From positions 62,001-126,000 of the forward strand of contig NZ_JBBMER010000003.1 in NCBI RefSeq assembly GCF_040096455.1: a stretch of DNA of 64,000 nt, written 5' to 3'. Positions 1 through 8,030 of the stretch are shown here, in pieces; positions within the stretch are counted from its first letter, which is position 1; the number at the start of each line of letters is the position of its first letter. Source of the DNA: Lachnospira rogosae. GTDB lineage: Bacteria > Bacillota > Clostridia > Lachnospirales > Lachnospiraceae. A model generated the notes under the pieces. It had not been told where the DNA came from and ran no database searches. It worked only from the letters and a program-made list of their open reading frames with translations. The translations under genes were made by a program, and so were the position numbers.

Positions 1-1455
1 TGCATTACTCTTTCCAGGAACTCCGATAAGAAGCCTATAAGTAGGGCGGAGTGACTGTACATCAAATTCACAGCAGGCATTTTCCACGCCATCGGTTGTG
101 AGTGCATACATTTTAATCTCGCTGTAATGTGTTGTTGCCATTGTTGTAATATTACGTCTGTGAAGGCTGTCAAGTATAGCAATTGCAAGGGCTGCACCTT
201 CTGTAGGGTCAGTACCAGCACCAATCTCATCGAATAAAATGAGACTGTTGCTGTCAGCTTTTTTAAGAATATCGACAGTATTAGTCATATGTGAGCTGAA
301 TGTACTAAGGCTCTGTTCAATACTCTGTTCATCGCCGATATCAGCAAATATATTGTCAAATACAGCTATGTCGGAATGTTCCAGTGCTGGAATATTAAGT
401 CCGGCCTGAGCCATAAGAGTAAGAAGTCCGACAGTCTTTAAGGATACGGTCTTACCACCGGTATTAGGTCCTGTTATGATAAGAAGGTTAAAATCTGTAC
501 CGAGATAAATGTCTATAGGCACGACAGTATGCGGCTCAATAAGAGGATGTCGTCCTTTTTTAATATTTACTATACCTTTGTTATTCATAACAGGGCGGCT
601 GCAATTAAAATGCCTTGATAAAAGTGCTTTGGCGAATATGCAGTCAAGATTGGTAAGTATCTCATAGTCTGAAAGCAGTGAATCGGTATATTCTGCAGCT
701 TTTGCACTTAAATCTGCAAGAATAACTTCAATCTCAGCCTGTTCCTTAAGTTCAAGCTCTCTTATATCATTGTTAAGCTTGACAACTGCGGCAGGCTCAA
801 TAAATACAGTAGAACCGGTCGATGACTGGTCATGAACCATACCAGGCATAAGTGATTTGTATTCAGCTTTAACAGGCAGACAGAAACGTCCCTGTCTTGT
901 TGTTATCACATAATCCTGAAGATAAGTTCTTGTAGATGGTGAATTCAATATTTTATTAAGTTCAGTGTGTATGCGGTCAGCAGCTATATTTTTCTGACGT
1001 CTTATGCTGCGGAGGTTCGCACTTGCATCATCACTGATTTCATCTTCTGATATAATACATTTCTTAATTGCGTTATTAAGAAGTGTAACAGGGTCAAGCA
1101 TGTCTATTAAAGGTTGTATTGAGTCAGCACGCTGTTCATAGTATCCCTTTATGCGGGCAGCACATTCTAATAACATAGATATGTTAAGAAGCTCAAGTGC
1201 ATTAAGAGAGCTTCCGACTTTAAGTCTTGCAATGCTTCCCCTGATATCTTTTATCCTTGAGAAATCCACGCTTCCCTTCTGGTATACACGGGTAAGTGCA
1301 TCATTAGTATAATCAAGTGCTGTATTGATTTTGTCTATGTCAGTCATAGGCTCAAGCTTATGAAGTACCTGCTTTGCACCGTCAGAACAGGCAAAAGATA
1401 CAAGACGAGATATTATTTTATTATATTCAAGTGTTGATAATGATTTATTATTCAA
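1..1455 (-). CDS. mutS2: Endonuclease MutS2 (RqcU), 3' end beyond window
   Basis: MutS2 is a MutS-family ATPase; in Firmicutes it acts on collided ribosomes or recombination intermediates. About 485 N-terminal residues lie in the window, and the C-terminal KOW/Smr nuclease part is cut off by the left edge. Reading the minus strand, a Walker A GPNTGGKT sits near residues 330-337 and a Walker B ILFDEIGAGTDP near residue 410, both classic for the family, after a helical core/clamp region. No ATG is available: an ATG further upstream runs into a stop, so the start is TTG at 1455, seven bases after an AGGAG (1467-1463). It is divergent from the HtrA-fold gene. Identity is firm; the start is inferred. 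Confidence 0.93.
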   Translation of the reverse strand, partial: MNNKSLSTLEYNKIISRLVSFACSDGAKQVLHKLEPMTDIDKINTALDYTNDALTRVYQKGSVDFSRIKDIRGSIARLKVGSSLNALELLNISMLLECAARIKGYYEQRADSIQPLIDMLDPVTLLNNAIKKCIISEDEISDDASANLRSIRRQKNIAADRIHTELNKILNSPSTRTYLQDYVITTRQGRFCLPVKAEYKSLMPGMVHDQSSTGSTVFIEPAAVVKLNNDIRELELKEQAEIEVILADLSAKAAEYTDSLLSDYEILTNLDCIFAKALLSRHFNCSRPVMNNKGIVNIKKGRHPLIEPHTVVPIDIYLGTDFNLLIITGPNTGGKTVSLKTVGLLTLMAQAGLNIPALEHSDIAVFDNIFADIGDEQSIEQSLSTFSSHMTNTVDILKKADSNSLILFDEIGAGTDPTEGAALAIAILDSLHRRNITTMATTHYSEIKMYALTTDGVENACCEFDVQSLRPTYRLLIGVPGKSNA

Positions 1456-1733
1456 TGTAATACTCCTGTCATTTCAAATAATAATTATTATATGTCTGCT
1501 ATTAGTGATAAAAGCTGACAATCCTCTCTTATTATATACTAAAACCGATTAAAACCATAGGATAAATTTAAGAAAGAGCCGACTTTTTAACATCTATGTC
1601 ATAGTTTGTTCATAAACATAGTGTATACTTTATTTATATTGCGTAATAACCGGATAGTCAGAAGAAAAATGTACTTGTGATTTAACATATCAGATGCGTA
1701 AGCATCTGTTAATGAATAAGAATGAGGGATAAT

Positions 1734-2963
1734 ATGGAACATAAAGATACTGAGCAGAAATACGATTTATATACGGAAAAGATTGTATTAAGTCCTAAGG
1801 TTAAATATAAGAATCTTATAAGAACAATTAAGATACTTATATTGATAATAATAGCAGGAGTGGTGTATATAGCGGCTGACAAGCTTATTGTGCCGTCAGT
1901 AAAGGCGAAGTTTGATAAGAAGAAAGCAGAACAGGATAGAATTGAATTCACAAGAGATGAATATCCGGAGCCTGTTGTTGTTGAGGATGAAGAAGGACAG
2001 CCACAGATTAAGAAGGATTATGATACATTAATGCAGTCGTTAAGAACGAAGGTAGATGATGTGCAGAAGTCAGTTGTCATAATTCAGGAAAGCACGGAAG
2101 GGCTTAATTATGAGAATTATATTGAGAACAGGGAAAATGTAACATCTACGGCAGGACTTATTGTTGCCTATGTGAATTCAAGATATATTATACTTACATC
2201 AAAGAAATATACTGATAATACTGCGGATATAAGTGTTAAGGTTAATGATAATGAATATAAGGCGGTATATGTGTGCTCAGACAGTAATACAGGTATAAGT
2301 ATAATAAGTGTTGATGCTGAACAGATGAGTGAGGACGACAGGACAAGCATAGAGGTATCAGTTCTTAGTAATTCATATATACTTAACAAGGGTGAGCTTG
2401 TAATTGCCGCAGGCAATATATATGGAACGGATGGGGCAGTAGATTATGGAACTATAACCAATATCAGCTCGTACAGCCTTATAGATAATAATGTAGACAT
2501 ATTTGAAACTAATCTTACAGCCAAAGATGAAGATTACGCATTTTTATTTAATTCGGACGGCAATGTTGTAGGAATATCTGTACACAGTAATAAAGATGTC
2601 AAGCTTAAGTTTATGGGAATATCAGATCTTAAAGGTACTATTGAGAATATGATAAACCGTCAGGAGATTATGTATTTTGGTATTAAAGCAGAGAATGTAG
2701 ACAATGAATTGGCAGATAAATACAGTCTTACAACAGGAATATATATACTTGCAGTTGAGCAGGAGTCGCCGGCATATCAGGCAGGACTTCAGACAGGAGA
2801 TGTAATTGTAGAGGTAAATGGCGAGGAATGTCTTACTATGCAGAAGCTGAATGAGAAGCTGTACAGATGCCAGTCAGGACAGAGCGTTAATGTCCTTGTA
2901 AAAAGGCTTGGTAAATCAGGGTATTTTGAAGTATCTTATGATGTCAATGTGGAATACAGATAA
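1734..2963 (+). CDS. Membrane-anchored HtrA/DegP-fold protein with PDZ domain, catalytic triad absent
   Basis: A cytoplasmic N-terminus is followed by one membrane segment (about residues 30-48), a trypsin-like domain (about 90-310) and a C-terminal PDZ domain (SPAYQAGLQTGDVIVEVNG). It aligns with S1C proteases by eye, but each catalytic position is changed. The LTNxHV histidine motif reads ILTSKKY, the aspartate motif reads SNTGISI, and GNSGGP reads DEDYAFLF just before NSDGNVVGI. It is therefore probably a pseudoprotease that senses or scaffolds. ATG at 1734 has GAGGGA just upstream and is preferred over ATG at 1722. The gene stands between mutS2 (divergent) and the yhaM-like gene. Substrate or partner is unknown. 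Confidence 0.8.
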   Translation: MEHKDTEQKYDLYTEKIVLSPKVKYKNLIRTIKILILIIIAGVVYIAADKLIVPSVKAKFDKKKAEQDRIEFTRDEYPEPVVVEDEEGQPQIKKDYDTLMQSLRTKVDDVQKSVVIIQESTEGLNYENYIENRENVTSTAGLIVAYVNSRYIILTSKKYTDNTADISVKVNDNEYKAVYVCSDSNTGISIISVDAEQMSEDDRTSIEVSVLSNSYILNKGELVIAAGNIYGTDGAVDYGTITNISSYSLIDNNVDIFETNLTAKDEDYAFLFNSDGNVVGISVHSNKDVKLKFMGISDLKGTIENMINRQEIMYFGIKAENVDNELADKYSLTTGIYILAVEQESPAYQAGLQTGDVIVEVNGEECLTMQKLNEKLYRCQSGQSVNVLVKRLGKSGYFEVSYDVNVEYR

Positions 2964-3064
2964 AGCAGCTACTTGACAGTACAGAGTAGAATTAAATAGT
3001 TGAGATAAGAATATAATAAGATTAATTGAAATCAGAGAGAAATCTGATTGAATGGAGGAAGAGT

Positions 3065-4006
3065 ATGCGTTATATAGAAACATTTAAAGACGGAGACAGA
3101 ATTTCAGAGGTATACCTGTGTAAATCCAAGTCATCAGCACTTACTAAGGCTGGAAAAGAATACGAGAATGTTATACTTATAGATAAGACAGGACAGATAG
3201 ATTCAAAGATATGGGACGTTAATTCAGGTGGAATATGCGATTTTGAAGTTAATGATTATGTATTTGTTAATGGACAGGTTACAAGTTATAATGGTGCATT
3301 ACAGTTTAAAATAGAAAGAATTCGTGTGGCAGCAGAGGATGAGTACACACCAACAGATTATATTCCATCTTCAAGATATGATATAGAGCAGATGTATGAG
3401 GAATTATTAGGATTCGTAAGAAGTGTAGATAATCCATACATAAAGCAGCTTTTGGAAGCATTTTTCGTTGAAGATGAAGCATTTATTAAAAAGTTCAAGA
3501 ATACGTCAGCAGCCAAGACAGTACATCACGGATTTATGGGTGGACTGCTTGAACACAGCCTAAGTGTTACAAGATTATGTGCAAAGATGAGTGAGAATTA
3601 CGATTTTCTTAACAGGGATCTGCTTATAAGCTGTGCAATGCTTCACGATGTAGGCAAGGTAAGGGAATTAAGTGAATTTCCAAGAAATGACTACACAGAT
3701 GAGGGAAATTTTATAGGACATATAGTGATTGGCTACGAAATGGTTATTGAAAAAATCAGACATATACCAGATTTTCCAGAGATATTAGCTAATGAGGTTG
3801 GTCATTGTATATTATCACATCACGGTGAGTTAGAATATGGTTCACCTAAGAAGCCGGCAATAGCAGAAGCAATAGCACTTTCTATGGCAGATAATATGGA
3901 TGCAAAGCTTGAAACTTTAAGGGAATGTCTTGAAGCCAAAGACACTAATGACTGGCTTGGATTTAACAGATGGCTTGAATCCAACATAAGAAGAACAAGT
4001 TGTTAA
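3065..4006 (+). CDS. yhaM: 3'-5' exoribonuclease, YhaM family (OB fold + HD domain)
   Basis: The protein has 313 residues. It combines an N-terminal OB/tRNA-anticodon-like fold (about 15-90) with an HD phosphohydrolase domain holding HHGFMGGLLEHSLSV and AMLHDVGK. This is the YhaM architecture: a manganese-dependent 3'-5' exoribonuclease of Firmicutes that trims RNA ends. The length matches the family (about 314). The start is ATG 3065, preceded by GGAGGA at 3054; an upstream in-frame ATG at 3026 lacks a binding site. rlmD follows after 14 nt, so the two are probably co-transcribed as an RNA-processing pair. Confidence 0.9.
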   Translation: MRYIETFKDGDRISEVYLCKSKSSALTKAGKEYENVILIDKTGQIDSKIWDVNSGGICDFEVNDYVFVNGQVTSYNGALQFKIERIRVAAEDEYTPTDYIPSSRYDIEQMYEELLGFVRSVDNPYIKQLLEAFFVEDEAFIKKFKNTSAAKTVHHGFMGGLLEHSLSVTRLCAKMSENYDFLNRDLLISCAMLHDVGKVRELSEFPRNDYTDEGNFIGHIVIGYEMVIEKIRHIPDFPEILANEVGHCILSHHGELEYGSPKKPAIAEAIALSMADNMDAKLETLRECLEAKDTNDWLGFNRWLESNIRRTSC

Positions 4007-4020
4007 TGTGAGGAACAGTT

Positions 4021-5616
4021 ATGGCATATAGTAAGAATGATATTGTACAGGTTACAATAGAGGATATAGGAGTAACAGGAGAAGGAATAGGCAAGATAGA
4101 CGGCTATACATTATTTGTAAAAGACACAGTCATAGGTGATGTAGTAGAAGTTAAGATTATGAAGGCAAAGAAGAATTACGGATATGCCAGACTTATGAAT
4201 ATCATAACACCGTCAAAGGACAGGGTTACACCGGAATGTAATATAGCAAGGCAGTGTGGCGGCTGTCAGTTACAGGCTATGAGTTACGCTGCACAGCTTA
4301 AGTACAAACAGAAGCTTGTCAGTGATAATTTACAGAGAATAGGTGGACTTACAGAAGGCGTAGATTATGAAATGTGTGACATTCTTGGTATGGACACGCC
4401 ATTCAGATACCGCAACAAAGCACAGTATCCTGTAGGTGAGGATAAAGACGGTAATATTATTATGGGATTTTACGCAGGTCATACACATTCAATAATTCCT
4501 TGTGATGACTGCCTTTTAGGTGATGAGGATAACTCTGTAATATTAACAGCCGTCAAGCAGTGGATGAAAGATTACAGGGTAAGAGCCTATAACGAGAATA
4601 TCCATAAGGGAACTTTAAGACATATACTTATAAGAACAGGATTTCATACTGATGAGATTATGGTCTGTCTTGTTACTAAGAAAATGTTAAGAAAAGAGGC
4701 GGCAGATGGACTTGTAAGAGTGATTGAGCGGCTTAATAGTGGCAGTTCAGCAAGTGATAATATTTCATCAGGTAGTGATAATAATACAAGTAATAACAGT
4801 GGAAGAAAGTTAAATATAGCTTCGCTGGTTGTCAATATTAATAAAGAGGATACTAATGTAATACTTGGCAGGGAATGTGTAACTCTTTATGGAAGACCTT
4901 ATATAGAAGATTACATTGGAGATATAAAGTTCCAGATATCACCGCTTTCATTCTTTCAGGTTAATCCTAAACAGACAGAAGTGCTTTATAACAAAGCATT
5001 GGAATTTGCTAATCTTACAGGCAATGAGGCAGTGTGGGATCTGTATTGTGGAATAGGAACAATCTCGTTATTTTTGGCAAAAAATGCAGGAATGGTATAC
5101 GGTGTAGAGATAGTTCCACAGGCGATTGAAGATGCGAAGAATAACGCGGGGCTTAACGGAATAGATAATGCAGAGTTCTTTGTAGGAAAGGCAGAAGAAG
5201 TAGTCACAGCATTTTATGAAAGCAGGAAAGCAGATGATGGTACAGGTCACAATATGACAAGACCAGATGTTATAGTGGTAGACCCACCAAGAAAAGGCTG
5301 TGATGAGAAGCTTCTGGATACTATTGTTACAATGTCACCACAGAGAGTTGTGTATGTAAGCTGTGATTCGGCAACACTTGCAAGGGATTTAAAGGTGTTA
5401 TCGGAGCGTGGATATAAGATTGTGAAAGTACAGCCGGTTGACCAGTTTGCTAATACAGTCCATGTGGAAACGTGCGTTTTATTGTCCCGAAAGGCTCCAG
5501 ATGCCGAAATTAAGGTGAGATTGGATATGTCGGAATTAGACATAACAAGTGCAGAAAGCAAGGCAAAAGTGCCACAAGTAACTGCTGAAAAAAGGGAAGC
5601 TATTATAGATTATTAA
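4021..5616 (+). CDS. rlmD: 23S rRNA (uracil-5-)-methyltransferase RlmD/RlmCD type
   Basis: This S-adenosylmethionine-dependent enzyme makes m5U in 23S rRNA. It has a TRAM domain (residues 1-60), a Fe-S cluster motif CNIARQCGGCQLQ near 78-90, SAM-binding WDLYCGIGTISLFLA near 340-354, DPPRKGC, and the catalytic cysteine in VVYVSCDSATLARDL. A Ser/Asn/Gly-rich insert (about 238-262) is unusual and looks like a flexible linker. After the normal family end (HVETCVLLSR) there is an extra tail of about 44 residues. Similar tails occur in Lachnospiraceae RlmD copies that neighbour integrated elements, as recalled and not searched. The gene directly abuts the accessory island at 5.7 kb. Confidence 0.92.
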   Translation: MAYSKNDIVQVTIEDIGVTGEGIGKIDGYTLFVKDTVIGDVVEVKIMKAKKNYGYARLMNIITPSKDRVTPECNIARQCGGCQLQAMSYAAQLKYKQKLVSDNLQRIGGLTEGVDYEMCDILGMDTPFRYRNKAQYPVGEDKDGNIIMGFYAGHTHSIIPCDDCLLGDEDNSVILTAVKQWMKDYRVRAYNENIHKGTLRHILIRTGFHTDEIMVCLVTKKMLRKEAADGLVRVIERLNSGSSASDNISSGSDNNTSNNSGRKLNIASLVVNINKEDTNVILGRECVTLYGRPYIEDYIGDIKFQISPLSFFQVNPKQTEVLYNKALEFANLTGNEAVWDLYCGIGTISLFLAKNAGMVYGVEIVPQAIEDAKNNAGLNGIDNAEFFVGKAEEVVTAFYESRKADDGTGHNMTRPDVIVVDPPRKGCDEKLLDTIVTMSPQRVVYVSCDSATLARDLKVLSERGYKIVKVQPVDQFANTVHVETCVLLSRKAPDAEIKVRLDMSELDITSAESKAKVPQVTAEKREAIIDY

Positions 5617-5624
5617 AAATTAAA

Positions 5625-5675
5625 GAGGAGCCGAATCACTCCGACTCCTCCAAGTATGTGTCCGCAAACACATAC
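5625..5675. terminator. Two adjacent hairpins after rlmD
   Basis: GAGGAG (5625) pairs with CTCCTC (5645). Then GTATGTGT (5654-5661) pairs perfectly with ACACATAC (5668-5675). There is no good U-tract on the plus strand, so these may be a weak terminator or part of the boundary of the inserted island. Confidence 0.5.
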
Positions 5676-5723
5676 CCCAATTGCTATCTATAATATACTA
5701 TAGGCATGTAAAATATGCAAGCA

Positions 5724-6475
5724 TTATATGGAATTTTTTAAGATGTTTAAGCGAGAGAACAAATCAGGATGAATCGTAATAGCTGAAACATTCGGGTTTA
5801 CAGAAGATTCGTATTCTCTTGTAATCTTTTCAAATTCACGGATGAATGATTTGATCTCTGTTTTAGAGACTTTCAGTAATTTTAAGTAATAACAGATAAG
5901 GATGATGTAATCGCCGATTGTTTTGAAATTTATGTACGGCATCCCCATTTCTAAAATCAGGCATTGTTTCATTGGTCTTGAAGGGTCCATTTTTTGAAAC
6001 GGGTATCATATACCACATCGTTGTGAGCAATGGCATTTCTTAAATCTTTTAAGGCATATACGTATTTATAAAGTAATTCCCGGTAAGTATCACTTGATAG
6101 ATTGATGCCGATTGCACGGGATACTTTTTCACGCATATCAATGGTTAGGCATGAAAGCAAATATCCAAAATCGCCCATAGTGAGAATTTCAAATATTGCT
6201 CATAAAGGAACTTCATTGTAATTGACATTGTTGTAAAAATGAGTGATTTTCGGATTTTCTTTTCGGTATGCAGTAGCAATGGCATTTTGTATGGAGCCTT
6301 GAAGATTTAGTTTGTTTTTCTGGTATTTCTTTTTTATATCTTCACGGGTTCCGGCTGGTGCATTTTTGTAGATGCTGATTGCTTTATCGTACATATCATA
6401 GATACTGCTGGAATCAATTTCTGACATAATGGTGTTCAAAGCAATATTTTTAAGCGCAGTTTCTATAAACATCAT
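5724..6475 (-). pseudogene. Broken Abi family (Abi_2, AbiD/F-like) abortive-infection gene
   Basis: Three minus-strand pieces read end to end as the C-terminal two thirds of an Abi_2 (HEPN superfamily) protein. They include the HEPN motif LRNAIAHND, the RNase-type signature of this family, which causes abortive phage infection. The pieces are separated by an in-frame TGA at 6200-6202, where EVPL-(W)-AIFEI is expected (TGG to TGA), and by a frameshift at an A-run around 5995-6001 between RFKKW and PSRPMKQ. The normal N-terminus is missing: upstream sequence switches to a relaxase fragment near 6450. It is clearly dead as written. It lies in the decayed mobile element. Confidence 0.75.
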
Positions 6476-6626
6476 TTTTCTGTTTCAGCAGTTCTTGATA
6501 TTCAGCTTTTAGCTTATCAACATTCAATCCTTTTAAGTTTATCCCTGTCTGCTCAAGTACACGCCTTGCACCGCCATATAGAATGAGCTGGCTTTCGTAA
6601 TGGCGGAATTTACTGATTTGGTTGTT
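6450..6626 (-). pseudogene. Relaxase/mobilization protein fragment
   Basis: About 55 residues (KFRHYESQLILYGGAR, then LNVDKLKAEYQELL) resemble the C-terminal helical tail of conjugative-element relaxases (MobA/VirD2-like) common in Clostridia. Both ends are cut: the frame runs into a stop beside the Abi fragment at about 6450, and the residues before about 6626 no longer fit. The assignment rests on memory of similar tails, so confidence is moderate. With PcfB and VirD4 remnants at 12.5-13.8 kb it marks a degraded integrative conjugative element. Confidence 0.5.
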
Positions 6627-6666
6627 TTTTCTCTGTCTATGAGGACATGGAGCAAGGAGAATGAAG

Positions 6667-6804
6667 ATGGAGATTGTGTTGTTAGGTGTGATCATTGTCA
6701 CCTTCCTGTTTTTTGTATTTCTGGTATGCTGTTTTGTTCTGTCAGCAAAAGAACTGGAAGAGAAAATAGGGAATCTTGGATATGAAAAAAAAGAGAGGAA
6801 TTGA
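6667..6804 (+). CDS. Small single-pass membrane protein (45 aa) of the mobile element
   Basis: The ORF encodes 45 residues: a hydrophobic helix (about residues 3-27, VLLGVIIVTFLFFVFLV) and then a short charged tail. An AAGGAG at 6654 is spaced correctly for ATG 6667. It ends four bases before the start of the XRE gene, so the two form a small operon. Tiny one-helix proteins of this kind are frequent in conjugative elements (DUF3789-like). No function can be assigned. Confidence 0.45.
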   Translation: MEIVLLGVIIVTFLFFVFLVCCFVLSAKELEEKIGNLGYEKKERN

Positions 6805-6808
6805 ACAG

Positions 6809-7174
6809 ATGGATGTAGCAGAAAAAATCAGATATTTTCGTTAACAAAAAGGGTTGTCGCAGGAACAGCTTGGGAAAAGAGCATGCATTCACGAAAACAC
6901 CATCCGGAAGTATGAACTGGGTATAAGAAAACCAAAGCTTGACCAGTTAAAGAAGATAGTCGGTGGGCTTGGGGTTAGTGTAATAGAATTTATAGATATT
7001 GAGATTGAGAATGAAGCGGATTTGATTGCAGTGTTGAAAAAATCAGTCCGTTTTTTAAATGGGAAAACATCGGAAGAATATTGGAACAGGGGGAACAGAG
7101 ATGATTGTAGTTTATTTTCTGGCAGCGCAGGTAGTTATGGCATTGTTTTTTTATCCATTGTTGGTTGTCGGTAA
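6809..7174 (+). pseudogene. XRE-family transcriptional regulator interrupted by a nonsense codon
   Basis: From ATG 6809 (GAGGAA upstream) the frame reads MDVAEKIRYFR, then TAA at 6842-6844, then QKGLSQEQLGKRAC and ENTIRKYELGIRKP. This is a canonical Cro/CI helix-turn-helix with a stop exactly where a lysine (AAA) is expected. Internal re-initiation at TTG 6854 is possible but would remove helix 1. The 3' part overlaps the next gene by 74 nt and its last 40 residues are not family-like, so a second lesion there is possible. It probably once regulated the neighbouring element genes. Confidence 0.7.
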
Positions 7175-7892
7175 AATGGCAGATGAAGAAAAGGGGATTT
7201 TATTTGAACGTAGATTTCAGGAGAATGAGAAGAAAGAATTGGAGGATAAGATGCAGAGAGATGTTTTAAGAACGATTGAGAAAGAGATCAGCAATGGGAG
7301 TGCACCGGTACATTTTGAAGGAATGGAATTTGAGAAAGACAGTTACCATCTGGTTGACAGTCAGGTCAAAATGAACCTGCTTCTTGATTATTTTTTCCGT
7401 GTTGGAGAGTATGGAGGTATTGCTGGCAAGCTGTTGAAAAGCAATGTTTACATGGAGGCTGCAGGAAAAAAGCCGACCTTCCGGACAGCAAAATCGGAGT
7501 TTGACAGAAAACGGATGGAAATGGCGGCAAAGCTGTGGATTAAGAAAAAACAGCCATCTTTTGACGGGGATGTGTATGTGGAAAATGTGAAGTGTGTCCT
7601 GAGTCTGACAGAGGAAGAAAAGGAAAAGAGGAAATGCAGAGTAAATGGAGAAGAGACTACGGCACTGATTTTCAGTAGAAAGCATCTGGCAGCATTGTAT
7701 CTGCAGTGTTTGATGTATCGGAAAGAATTGGCATTGCAGAAAGGTTCATTGGATGATATGTCGGAGATTTGTAATCGGATTTATCGGTTGGAGAATTTGG
7801 ACGTTTTATTTCAGTGCCTGTTGCTAGATCAGATGGAGCGGAATTCATGGGGAGTGTACGTGAATCTTAGCACGTTGTATCTATGCAAGTAA
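7101..7892 (+). CDS. Hypothetical membrane-anchored protein (263 aa) in accessory island
   Basis: The family is not recognised. An N-terminal membrane helix (residues 1-22) is followed by a charged soluble part (about 25-263) with a lysine/glutamate-rich region and no catalytic motif I can name. ATG 7101 with a G-rich binding site (AGGGGG) is a better start than the in-frame codon at 7059, which lies inside the XRE frame. The open frame with no stops suggests it is intact, unlike its neighbours. It may be cargo of the decayed element. Confidence 0.55.
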   Translation: MIVVYFLAAQVVMALFFYPLLVVGKMADEEKGILFERRFQENEKKELEDKMQRDVLRTIEKEISNGSAPVHFEGMEFEKDSYHLVDSQVKMNLLLDYFFRVGEYGGIAGKLLKSNVYMEAAGKKPTFRTAKSEFDRKRMEMAAKLWIKKKQPSFDGDVYVENVKCVLSLTEEEKEKRKCRVNGEETTALIFSRKHLAALYLQCLMYRKELALQKGSLDDMSEICNRIYRLENLDVLFQCLLLDQMERNSWGVYVNLSTLYLCK

Positions 7893-8030
7893 AAACATAT
7901 TATCGATTGATATAATATGGCAGTGTGGAGAAATAGCTGAATATAGGAATATTGTTTTTTGTTTTGGATATGATATACTGTTTTATATTATAGAATATAC
8001 CTTCATTATTATTTATTAGGAGTGGAACGT

